DNA from: JAVBNO01 sp031551485
GTDB lineage: Bacteria; Bacillota; Clostridia; Oscillospirales; Ruminococcaceae
Assembly (NCBI GenBank): GCA_031551485.1
Contig: JAVBNO010000013.1
Span: 1-40,467 of the forward strand
Length of the DNA: 40,467 bases
Direction of reading: 5' to 3'
Every line of letters starts with the position of its first letter. The stretch's first letter is position 1. The notes beneath the pieces are model-generated. The model had not been told where the DNA came from. It searched no databases and saw only the letters and a program-made list of their open reading frames with translations. Shown here one piece after another: positions 24,697 through 32,175 of the stretch. A program made the translations under genes and the position numbers.

Positions 24697-25804
24697 TGGC
24701 CTTCCCTTCCCCGCGCAAGCGAACTAAAGCGCCATCTCCAGAGATACGATCCGGCTCGGTAATGACAATATCGCCCGGGATGAGGCCTTCCACTGCCTCG
24801 ACACCGGTAGAGAGTTCTATGCCAGTGGTAATATCCTGCCGTTTAATCTGCGTGTCGCGATAAACATATACATATTCGGTGTTGTTTCGGTCCTGGCGGA
24901 CAGCCTCGTAAGGTACGGTAACGATTTCCCTTGGATCGGACGTTTCGATTTCTACTTTGGCGGTAAAGCCGTGCTTGAGGCGGGCGTCGGGCTGGTCGAT
25001 GACAATTTCCACCTGGACGACAGTGGACGAAGCGGTGCCAGAGAGTACTTTTGTGGCTGTGGGATAAATACGGCTTACATAGCCCTTGTAGACCTTGCCC
25101 CCCATACCGTTGCCGGTAATTTCAGCGGCGGCGCCCAATTTGACCAGAGATATATCTGATTCCCGCACCGAGGCGACCGCCACAAAGCTTTTATTGTTCC
25201 CGATGGTGACCGCCGGTTGACCGAGCCCTGCCAGTCCATTTGCTTTAAGATTGAGCCCGGTGATGATGCCTGCGGTGGGAGCGCGGATTTCTTTTTCAGG
25301 GACAATTTGGGTGGATGATGCTGTCGCCGCAGAGGCTGTATTTTGTTCCTGCATGGCGTCGATAAGCACCTGTGAATCTATGCCATATTGGGACAACAGC
25401 GCTGCATATTGGCTGAGCTCGGCGCTGGTGATGTCAAGGCCGGTAAGAGCCGGTTGCTGGGACAGGGCGAGAGCGGCCAATGGCACGGGCGTTGTAGAGA
25501 GACGGGCGAGCAACTCCCCTTTTTCCACAGAATCGCCCAGGGAGACCAGCACCTCGTCCACCATGACAGGCTGGGTGAGATAGACATCGCGTATGTCGTT
25601 CATTTGAATGGTGCCGGTGGCTTTGATGCTGCTGGCGTGAATCGATTGCTGGGGTTCCACGTAGCTGACCGCGGGAACAGCCGTATAGACAATATAAGGA
25701 ATAATGCTTACCGAAATGACAATGATGAATACCAGAATTGATAATACAGCTCTCACAATGCGGCGCCCCCTGCGTAACTTTAGTTTTTCGTCATGATTTA
25801 TCAT
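24689..25804 (-). CDS. HlyD/MacA-like membrane-fusion adaptor
   Basis: A 371-residue adaptor with an N-terminal membrane anchor (about residues 17-42) followed by a lipoyl/barrel-sandwich hybrid domain (VDEVLVSLGDSVEKGELLARL is the biotinyl-lipoyl-like motif; it resumes at APTAGIITGLNLKANG) and a beta-barrel (about 190-290, GKVYKGYVSRIYPTA, FTAKVEIETSD), ending with a membrane-proximal domain. In Gram-positives such proteins pair with MacB-like permeases to export peptides or drugs. The ATG has an AAAGGG only 1 nt away; no better start is visible because a stop lies just upstream in frame. Confidence 0.85.
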   Translation of the reverse strand: MINHDEKLKLRRGRRIVRAVLSILVFIIVISVSIIPYIVYTAVPAVSYVEPQQSIHASSIKATGTIQMNDIRDVYLTQPVMVDEVLVSLGDSVEKGELLARLSTTPVPLAALALSQQPALTGLDITSAELSQYAALLSQYGIDSQVLIDAMQEQNTASAATASSTQIVPEKEIRAPTAGIITGLNLKANGLAGLGQPAVTIGNNKSFVAVASVRESDISLVKLGAAAEITGNGMGGKVYKGYVSRIYPTATKVLSGTASSTVVQVEIVIDQPDARLKHGFTAKVEIETSDPREIVTVPYEAVRQDRNNTEYVYVYRDTQIKRQDITTGIELSTGVEAVEGLIPGDIVITEPDRISGDGALVRLRGEGKANA

Positions 25805-25874
25805 GCCCTTTCTATATTTTACCTAAGCAGGGATGATTTATCAGTCGGTCATAAAATTTTAAAAAAGAATAATC

Positions 25875-25894
25875 GTCTGCCCTATATTGCAGAC
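25875..25894. repeat. Short inverted repeat in the divergent intergenic region
   Basis: gtctgc and gcagac (6 bp) flank the 8-nt centre cctatatt, between the adaptor start (- strand) and the small Cys-rich gene (+ strand). It may be an operator for one or both, but 6-bp arms can also occur by chance. Confidence 0.4.
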
Positions 25895-25914
25895 TAGTGA
25901 TGAGGTGATAGGGC

Positions 25915-26067
25915 GTGAATATGATTGCGTGTAATCAAAAGTGTTGTTATCAAAAAGAGGGATATTGCAGCTTGGATAAACCGGCGGTTTTACCCTTAAA
26001 TGCGCAGATAAAAGCTTGCGCTTACCAGCAGGAGAAAGCACCGAAATTACATCAAAAGAAAAAATAG
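25915..26067 (+). CDS. Small cysteine-rich protein of unknown function
   Basis: Reads VNMIACNQKCCYQKEGYC in its first 18 codons, 50 residues in all (48 from ATG 25921). The pattern CxxxCCxxxxGYC, followed by SLDKP and a later AC before a very basic tail (APKLHQKKK), suggests a compact metal- or disulfide-stabilised peptide. A GAGGTGA site lies 6 nt before GTG 25915. It stands alone on the + strand among - strand genes, and the shared terminator 26084-26123 follows it. I recall similar small Cys-rich proteins in Clostridia but give no function. Confidence 0.65.
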   Translation: MNMIACNQKCCYQKEGYCSLDKPAVLPLNAQIKACAYQQEKAPKLHQKKK

Positions 26068-26083
26068 ACAGAGAAAAGTAAAA

Positions 26084-26123
26084 AGAATGCAGATATCATT
26101 AAAATGACATCTGCATTCTTTTG
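26084..26123. terminator. Bidirectional terminator between the small Cys-rich gene and radA
   Basis: An 11-bp perfect stem (agaatgcagat / atctgcattct) extended by TCAT/ATGA around a short loop. T runs follow on the + strand (tttt) and, read on the - strand, TTTTTAC follows, so it can end both radA and the small + strand gene. Confidence 0.88.
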
Positions 26124-26138
26124 TCGTATTCTAGTCTT

Positions 26139-27515
26139 TTAAAATATTTTGAAAGCATCGGACAGGCGGCTGATGGGAATGATTTCGGCATCGGGGAAAG
26201 CGGTTGGCGTGAGGGCTTTTTCAACGCCTTTGGGGATGAGAAAGCGGCGGAAACCCAGGCGGTAGGCCTCGGCCATGCGCTGGGACGCCTGGGAGACGGA
26301 GCGTACCTCGCCGGCAAGGCCGATTTCGCCAAAGGCAGCCAGGTCATCCCCCACCGGTTTATCCAGCAGGTTAGAGGCGAGGGCGAGAGCGACGGCCAGG
26401 TCAGCGGCGGGTTCATCAATGCGCAGACCGCCCACCACGTTAATATAGGCGTCGAGGTTGCCAAAAAAGTAGCCACAGCGCTTTTCCAACACGGCAATTA
26501 ACAGGGACATCCGGTTGTAGTCAAAGCCAGTGGCGGTACGGCGGGGCTGGCCGAAAGTCGTTTTTGAGACAAGGGCCTGGACCTCGGCCAAAATTGGGCG
26601 GGTGCCCTCCATCAGGCAGATGACGCAGGTGCCGGAGACTTCTTTGGGGCGGCCCGAAAGCAGCATCATGGAGGGATTGTCCACCTGGGCAAGGCCAGCC
26701 TCCCCCATTTCGAAGACACCGATTTCGTTGGTGGAGCCGAAGCGGTTTTTTTGCGCCCGAAGAATGCGGTAGGAAAGATTGCGCTCACCTTCAAAGTAAA
26801 GCACCGTATCGACCATATGTTCCAGTACTTTGGGGCCGGCAATGGCGCCGTCTTTATTCACATGACCAACAAGAAAGATGGGAATGCCCAGTTCTTTGGC
26901 ACGGCCGGTAAACAATTGGGTGGATTCGCGGATTTGAGTGACGCTGCCGGGAGAGGAGGAGATGTGAGAGAGATACATGGTTTGGATGGAATCAATGATG
27001 ACGGCGGCAGGTTTGAGGGAGTCGATGGTCTCAATGATTTGTTCAGTATTGGTGGAAGCGGCAATATAGAGATTGTCCCCTTTGATGCCGAGACGATTGG
27101 AACGCAGTTTAATTTGGTTGGGGCTTTCTTCACCGGAGACATAGAGCACTTTGATCGTTTGGGTCAGATGGGCACAAACCTGCAACAAGAGCGTTGATTT
27201 GCCGATGCCGGGATCACCGGCCAGCAGCACAACGGAGCCATCCACAATACCACCGCCCAGCACCCGGTCAAATTCCGGCATACCGCTTTTACGCCTGTCC
27301 CCTTCATCGGCGGTTACTTGATCCAGTGCGACGGCATGGGCCGGGCGGGCACTGCCGCCGCCGATGCTGACGCCGCGGGACGTGGCGGCCGGCTGGGATT
27401 TCAGCTCTTCGACAAGGGTGTTCCAACTTTCGCAGTCGGGGCATTTGCCCAGCCATTTGGGAGATTCATAACCGCATTCAGTGCAAATATAAACCGTTTT
27501 TGTTTTTGGGGGCAT
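26139..27515 (-). CDS. radA: DNA repair protein RadA (Sms)
   Basis: RecA-like ATPase and branch-migration helicase in recombination. The 458-residue protein has an N-terminal four-Cys zinc finger (Cys 11, 14, 25, 28), Walker A GDPGIGKSTLLLQ near residue 100, the RadA-specific KNRFGSTNEIG motif, and a C-terminal Lon-protease-like domain (NVVGGLRIDEPAADLAVALALAS). Start at ATG 27515, 7 nt after AGGAG; the in-frame TTG at 27521 abuts that site. It is the last gene of DUF4139-cwlD-radA and ends at the bidirectional terminator. Confidence 0.95.
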   Translation of the reverse strand: MPPKTKTVYICTECGYESPKWLGKCPDCESWNTLVEELKSQPAATSRGVSIGGGSARPAHAVALDQVTADEGDRRKSGMPEFDRVLGGGIVDGSVVLLAGDPGIGKSTLLLQVCAHLTQTIKVLYVSGEESPNQIKLRSNRLGIKGDNLYIAASTNTEQIIETIDSLKPAAVIIDSIQTMYLSHISSSPGSVTQIRESTQLFTGRAKELGIPIFLVGHVNKDGAIAGPKVLEHMVDTVLYFEGERNLSYRILRAQKNRFGSTNEIGVFEMGEAGLAQVDNPSMMLLSGRPKEVSGTCVICLMEGTRPILAEVQALVSKTTFGQPRRTATGFDYNRMSLLIAVLEKRCGYFFGNLDAYINVVGGLRIDEPAADLAVALALASNLLDKPVGDDLAAFGEIGLAGEVRSVSQASQRMAEAYRLGFRRFLIPKGVEKALTPTAFPDAEIIPISRLSDAFKIF

Positions 27516-27548
27516 AGGCAAACTCCTTTGTTTCGACAGTCTTTTGTG

Positions 27549-28346
27549 TTAGGTTGCAGGCATATTCTCCGCCGGCGTGGTGGAAAAACGAATGATGGAA
27601 GCGCAGAGGACGAAGGCCATTTCATTTTGATAAGCATCATCGCAAAGCCGCTTGAGTTCGGCGCTGTTGGAGAGGAAGCCGCACTCCACCAGCACGGCGG
27701 GCTGGGTGGCGTTTTGCATGAGAAAAAGAGTAGTGTAGGCTTTTTTATAAGCCCGATCGTTTTCGGGCTGGAGCATGTCGATGGTATTTTGCTGGATAAT
27801 AGAAGCCAGGCGCTCGCTTTGGGGATTTTGGGTGCCATAAAAGACCTGAGTACCCCAATATTGAGACTGGGAGAATTTGTTTTGGTGGATGCTGATGACA
27901 ATCGCATTGGGGTGACTGTTCATGATATCCAGACGATTGTGAAGATCGGAGGTTTTTTTTTGCCGGATGGAGCGTGCATCGGGAGAATGGATGGAAATAT
28001 CGGTGTCACGGGTCATGATGACATCATAGCCGTTCATGACCAGCATATCCCGTAGTTTGAGGGCAATTTGGAGGTTGATTTCACTTTCCCGAATATTACC
28101 CGGGCCCTCCGCCCCGCCATCAATGCCGCCATGGCCGGGGTCGATAATGACATACGGCTTTTGAGAAGCGCCTGGAGGGGCCTGTACGGGCATTGCTGCC
28201 ACGTCGTAAAGAACAACAGACAAACAAAAGCAAAGCGCCACAAGGGCCCCGCAAATGGCGTAGGCGATTGGTTTGGTGATAACCCAAATGCGGATGGCGT
28301 CCGGTGTGCGGCCGGATTTAGGTTTTGCATGAAATGGACAGAACAT
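27549..28346 (-). CDS. cwlD: N-acetylmuramoyl-L-alanine amidase, CwlD-like
   Basis: Amidase_3 enzyme; in Bacillus CwlD makes the muramic-delta-lactam precursor of spore cortex. The 265-residue product has an N-terminal membrane anchor (about residues 27-50) and the zinc site: His in IIDPGHGGIDGG, Glu in RESEINL, His in ISIHQNKF, plus the catalytic Glu in VECGFLSN. Length and single anchor with no cell-wall repeat domain fit CwlD better than a large autolysin. It lies 33 bp before radA on the same strand. Confidence 0.85.
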   Translation of the reverse strand: MFCPFHAKPKSGRTPDAIRIWVITKPIAYAICGALVALCFCLSVVLYDVAAMPVQAPPGASQKPYVIIDPGHGGIDGGAEGPGNIRESEINLQIALKLRDMLVMNGYDVIMTRDTDISIHSPDARSIRQKKTSDLHNRLDIMNSHPNAIVISIHQNKFSQSQYWGTQVFYGTQNPQSERLASIIQQNTIDMLQPENDRAYKKAYTTLFLMQNATQPAVLVECGFLSNSAELKRLCDDAYQNEMAFVLCASIIRFSTTPAENMPAT

Positions 28347-28411
28347 CTCCCCTCACCTCTCCCTAAAACTATGAAGAGGACAAGGGGGATTATGTCAAAA
28401 AAGGTGCCAAC

Positions 28412-29911
28412 CTACTCCAGCAGAATTTTTTGGTCACTGGGGTATGTAACGGTATACTTGATATTGAGGACTTTAGAGGCAGCGGGTTCCAAGGCCAAAA
28501 TCCATTTCAAGAGACCTTTGTCTTTATCCCACTCGGCATCGGAGGCGTTGACTGCGTCGACAGTGATGAGCTTGTTAGTGGAGACAGGGAGTTGATCCTC
28601 CAGTTGGAGTCGGATGGGTTTTTGCTTTTGATTTTTGACGGTGAGTACCCATTCCCTGCTGGCTTTGATATTGGCGCCGGTGAAAGAACGGCCCGAGAAA
28701 TCCCGGCCTTTGATGCGGGTGACCGCAATATTTGGGTCGCGGCCAAGGGTGATGCGGATATGATCCTCGGCGCGGGTGGGGTCGATATAACTGGCGCCCA
28801 CATATTTGCCCTCGTAGAAGATATTGGCTGCGCCTGCCAGCAGGCCCAGATGCTCCCAATCGCGAATTGTGGCCACGAGAAAGACGTCTTTTTCCAGTTT
28901 GGGGATGCTGTGATACATGTACTCGGCCGGCATGCAGTGGGACTGGATGTCAACGGCTTTTTCTTTGGCTGAGGTGAGGATGGTATAAGACGAGGGTAGG
29001 GTGTATTCCACATTGGTGATAATTTCAGCGACAGCAACTGCAGCCGGTACAGCCTCGTCGAAAAATGCCTCTGCAGGTTGGGCAAGGCTCATGTTGGCCC
29101 TTTTGACCATCAGGCCTGGATAGGGGCGGGATGATGTGTAAAAATCTACATACCAGGGATTGAGCTGGGGCAGTTCGCCACCCAGGGCTGGGTTGCCGGT
29201 GGAGAGGGTGAGGGTGACATTGGTCCAGTCTTCGCCGGTTTGCTGAGACACATTGCCTTTTTGTTCAATTGTAACAGGGCTGTCGATATCGGTGACACGG
29301 ATGTCATAATAAGGCGTCCAACTGGCGGCATAAACGTAGTAGGTCAATGTAACGGGACACTGGACAGCTTCGGGACTGTATAATTCCAGCTCGACAACGG
29401 AGCGGTGGCGAGCATTGTCCAGGATACCCAGCTCAGTTGTGATGTGGGCAATTTCGTTTTGAAGGTCTTCCCTCTTTTTCTTGGCCTCCAGCTTTTGGGC
29501 CCCCAAGTCGGCCATACGCTCGCGAAAATAACTGGTGACCCCTTTAACGGCCTCTACAGTGAAGGTTTTGCCATTTTGGATTTGACAATTTTGCAGCAGC
29601 AGCCCTTCTTCCGCCTCCAGCGCCCCGCAAAGGCCCTCGGCAAGCGTTAACTCTTCCTGGAGGGCACGGAGTCTGAGTTCCAAAGCGGACACACGAGAGG
29701 TGTCTGCGACCGCTGTGGAGGCGACACTGTAAGTGACCGAGCTGATAAGCACATTGTGGTCTGCGGCGGCAGTGACGCTTTGGGGATTAAGACTGGTAGG
29801 CAAGTCGTCAAAAACGATTGTATTGGCCCCTTTTTGGAGGACGAAGGATTGACTGCGTGTCAGTTGTGCGCCGTTTAAATAGACAGTTACATCGGTGATT
29901 TTACTGGTCAC
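28412..29911 (-). CDS. DUF4139/DUF4140 protein (mucoidy inhibitor MuiA-like)
   Basis: A 499-residue protein with an N-terminal DUF4140 domain (about 1-110, KITDVTVYLNGAQLTRSQ is the family opening), a coiled-coil hinge (about 75-160), and a C-terminal DUF4139 domain (about 180-495) with VTLTYYVYAASWTPYYD, GEDWTNVTLTLSTGNP and LEPAASKVLNIKYTV. The start is GTG at 29911, 9 nt after AGGAGG. No signal peptide is visible. Its molecular function is not established. It sits 65 bp before cwlD, an association whose meaning is unclear. Confidence 0.85.
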   Translation of the reverse strand: MTSKITDVTVYLNGAQLTRSQSFVLQKGANTIVFDDLPTSLNPQSVTAAADHNVLISSVTYSVASTAVADTSRVSALELRLRALQEELTLAEGLCGALEAEEGLLLQNCQIQNGKTFTVEAVKGVTSYFRERMADLGAQKLEAKKKREDLQNEIAHITTELGILDNARHRSVVELELYSPEAVQCPVTLTYYVYAASWTPYYDIRVTDIDSPVTIEQKGNVSQQTGEDWTNVTLTLSTGNPALGGELPQLNPWYVDFYTSSRPYPGLMVKRANMSLAQPAEAFFDEAVPAAVAVAEIITNVEYTLPSSYTILTSAKEKAVDIQSHCMPAEYMYHSIPKLEKDVFLVATIRDWEHLGLLAGAANIFYEGKYVGASYIDPTRAEDHIRITLGRDPNIAVTRIKGRDFSGRSFTGANIKASREWVLTVKNQKQKPIRLQLEDQLPVSTNKLITVDAVNASDAEWDKDKGLLKWILALEPAASKVLNIKYTVTYPSDQKILLE

Positions 29912-29986
29912 TTTCGGTTTCCTCCTCTTTTATCAATTCATGAGATTATCATACTACAGCTAGGGAAAAAAAGCCAGTTGCATTCC

Positions 29987-30031
29987 AAAAAACACAGCCT
30001 TTCAGAACTGATCCTGAAAGGCTGTGTTTTT

Positions 30032-30032
<1 letters not shown>
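29987..30032 (-). terminator. Terminator of the tRNA operon
   Basis: A long stem (aaaaaacacagcctttcag / ctgaaaggctgtgtttttt, loop aactgatc) directly follows the CCA end of tRNA-Cys on the - strand and ends in T6. Confidence 0.9.
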
Positions 30033-30106
<74 letters not shown>

Positions 30107-30218
30107 ATATGAAAGTATTGTATGCCGTTTTGAATGCCGACATGCAGATGATATGGAAATGGTTTCCGATATTTCAAACACCGCGGAGTAGCCACGCATT
30201 GCGCCGGGTGTTATTTGC

Positions 30219-30294
30219 TGGAGCGGGTTACGAGACTCGAACTCGCCACATCCACCTTGGGAAGGTGGCGCTCTACCAGATGAGCTAAACCCGC
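30219..30294 (-). tRNA. tRNA-Gly(CCC)
   Basis: Complete cloverleaf: acceptor GCGGGTT/AACCCGC, D arm AGCTCATCTGGTAGAGC, anticodon stem CCACC/GGTGG with loop TTCCCAA (anticodon CCC), T-loop TTCGAGT, discriminator T and an encoded CCA. It differs from the neighbouring tRNA-Gly(GCC) at only a few positions outside the anticodon. Confidence 0.95.
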
Positions 30295-30315
30295 AGATTC
30301 ACTTGAGAATGAAGA

Positions 30316-30347
30316 CGAGGCACCTTGCTGCAAAGTGCCTCGCTTTT
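30316..30347. terminator. Hairpin between the two tRNA-Gly genes
   Basis: An 8-bp stem (cgaggcac / gtgcctcg) with an 11-nt loop. The T run lies on the + strand side (cttttaaa) rather than on the - strand tRNA side, so it is more likely a processing or spacer hairpin than a terminator for the tRNAs. Confidence 0.4.
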
Positions 30348-30351
30348 AAAT

Positions 30352-30427
30352 TGGAGCGGGTTACGAGGCTCGAACTCGCTACCTCCACCTTGGCAAGGTG
30401 GCGCTCTACCAGATGAGCTAAACCCGC
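30352..30427 (-). tRNA. tRNA-Gly(GCC)
   Basis: Complete cloverleaf: acceptor GCGGGTT/AACCCGC, D arm AGCTCATCTGGTAGAGC, anticodon loop TTGCCAA (GCC), T-loop TTCGAGC, discriminator T and an encoded CCA. First tRNA downstream of the consensus promoter 30464-30492. Confidence 0.96.
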
Positions 30428-30463
30428 ATTTTAACTGCTTCGGTTTCTCAAGTCAGCTTTTGT

Positions 30464-30492
30464 ATTATATGAAATTATGAGGGAAATGTCAA
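30464..30492 (-). promoter_or_regulatory. Consensus promoter of the tRNA operon
   Basis: Read on the - strand: perfect TTGACA (30492-30487), a 17-nt spacer and perfect TATAAT (30469-30464), 37 bp before tRNA-Gly(GCC). This fits a strong stable-RNA promoter. Confidence 0.9.
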
Positions 30493-30553
30493 GCCCCATG
30501 ATCGTTAATTTTCAATTTTTTCTGATCAATTTTTTATTAGTGCAAAGAAAGAA

Positions 30554-30594
30554 AAAGCAAGCGCATTTTTGCAGCGAAAATATGCGCTTGCTTT
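30554..30594 (-). terminator. Terminator of the carbohydrate operon
   Basis: A 13-bp stem (aaagcaagcgcat / atgcgcttgcttt) with a 15-nt loop, followed on the - strand by TTTTTCTTTC. It lies 30 bp after the last kinase gene and before the tRNA promoter. Confidence 0.88.
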
Positions 30595-30623
30595 CTACTT
30601 GCAATTGTAATCCTTGGGATATT

Positions 30624-32159
30624 TTACCGAGCCAAAGTCTCCAAGTCGCCCCAGGTGTCGTCAAGGGATTTCAGCAATTTTTTGTAGGCAGCATATTTCT
30701 TTTCGTAATAGGCAAAGCGCTCCGGGTTAGGGGTATACTCTTTTTTGACAACGGAAAACACTTTGGCCGCTTCTTCAAGGTTTGGGAACATCCCAATACC
30801 AACGGCAGCGCACATGGCCACACCCATGGTGCCCAGTTCTTTGGCCTTGGGCACTTCAATGGGAAGCTGGAGAACATCGGCAAACATTTGAATCCATTCG
30901 GCAGAACCGCTGCCGCCGCCGGAGATACGCACCGAGGTGGCCGCTTTGTCGCGGAATTTATTGAGGCGTTCGATGTGATACATGTGGGAAAAGACAATGC
31001 CTTCGTAGACGGCACGAAGCATATGCGCCTTGGTGTGGCGGCCATTGAGGCCGATAAAGGCGGCCTTGGCATCCAAATTGACGTTGGTACCAAACAGGAA
31101 TGGCAGGAACACAATGCTGGAGTCATCATAGGGAATGGAGGCGATCATTTCCTCGCAAGCATCGTAGACATTTTTGCCCTGGGCCTCCATTGTTTCAGCC
31201 TCTTCGCGCATGTAATTATCCACAAACCACTGCAGATTGCTGGCGGAGGTTGTGCTGCCCTCGGTGTGCAGGTAGTAGCCATCCATGCAATAGAAAGAGG
31301 TCATAAACAGGTTTTTGGAAGCGATGGGTTTTTGGGAAATATATTCGTTGATGCTCCATGTGCCGATGATGATACAAAGTTTTTCGGAGCTGGTGATGCC
31401 GGTGGAGATGGCACAGGACGTGATGTCGAACAGCCCCCCCATGACCGGTGTACCTGTGGCGAGACCTGTTTCGGCGGCTGCTGTTTCGGTGACATAGCCG
31501 CCGATTTCGCAGGAGCCGATGATGCGGGCCGGCAGCTTATCCAAGAGGTCGTCAATGCCCATCAGGGCCAGAATTTCGGGGTCATACTGTTTTGTGTTTA
31601 AATCCATAGCGTTAATGCCGGAGATGTTGGAGATTTCGGCTGCCACCTTGCCGGTAAGGCGGGCGCGGAGGAAATCAACACAGGGCATAATGTATTTGGT
31701 TTTGGCTACAACAGCAGGTTCGTTGTCCTTCATCCACGCCATAATGGGCGTGGTTTGCCCCGCCCATAAAATCTGGTTTGTTTTGGGGAGCATTTTATCC
31801 TCAGTGCCGTCGGTGGTCCAGCGCTTGACATAGTTTTTGGCGCGGTTGTCGCCCGAAAGAATGGCATTGTATGTAGGATTGAAATTTTCATCCACGAAGA
31901 AAGCGCCGTTGCCGTAACCGGCAATAGAGATACCCGCAATCTCTTTTGGATCGATTTTGGTTTGGGCAAGCAGCTTGCGGATCGCTTCCGCGTTGGCGTT
32001 CCACACGACATTGACGTCACGCTCGATATAGCCGTCTTTTGGCATGATATTGGTCACATTGCTTTTGGCGGTGGCCAATTCGTTGCCTTCGCCATCATAT
32101 AATGCAGCTTTGACTGCAGTGCCGCCGTTGTCAATGCCAAGCAGATATTGTTTGCCCAC
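30624..32159 (-). CDS. FGGY-family carbohydrate kinase B
   Basis: ATP-dependent sugar kinase of the FGGY family, 511 residues. The N-terminal phosphate-binding motif is LLGIDNGGTAVKAALYD; the C-terminal signature includes ISGGGSGSAEWIQMFADVLQLPIEVP and GTMGVAMCAA. I start at GTG 32159, 5 nt after GGAGGGG; the longer in-frame opening up to 32483 is out-of-frame reading of the upstream kinase gene and shows no family sequence. The stop of kinase A is 16 nt upstream, so they are coupled. Substrate is not obvious; the UlaE-type epimerase in the operon points to ketopentoses or their polyols. Confidence 0.9.
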   Translation of the reverse strand: MGKQYLLGIDNGGTAVKAALYDGEGNELATAKSNVTNIMPKDGYIERDVNVVWNANAEAIRKLLAQTKIDPKEIAGISIAGYGNGAFFVDENFNPTYNAILSGDNRAKNYVKRWTTDGTEDKMLPKTNQILWAGQTTPIMAWMKDNEPAVVAKTKYIMPCVDFLRARLTGKVAAEISNISGINAMDLNTKQYDPEILALMGIDDLLDKLPARIIGSCEIGGYVTETAAAETGLATGTPVMGGLFDITSCAISTGITSSEKLCIIIGTWSINEYISQKPIASKNLFMTSFYCMDGYYLHTEGSTTSASNLQWFVDNYMREEAETMEAQGKNVYDACEEMIASIPYDDSSIVFLPFLFGTNVNLDAKAAFIGLNGRHTKAHMLRAVYEGIVFSHMYHIERLNKFRDKAATSVRISGGGSGSAEWIQMFADVLQLPIEVPKAKELGTMGVAMCAAVGIGMFPNLEEAAKVFSVVKKEYTPNPERFAYYEKKYAAYKKLLKSLDDTWGDLETLAR

Positions 32160-32175
32160 AATGACCCCTCCCCTT

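Noticed and set aside
30477..31601. A 374-codon + strand frame opposite the kinase B gene
   Set aside because: Antisense to an intact FGGY kinase; no recognisable domain. It also crosses the operon terminator.
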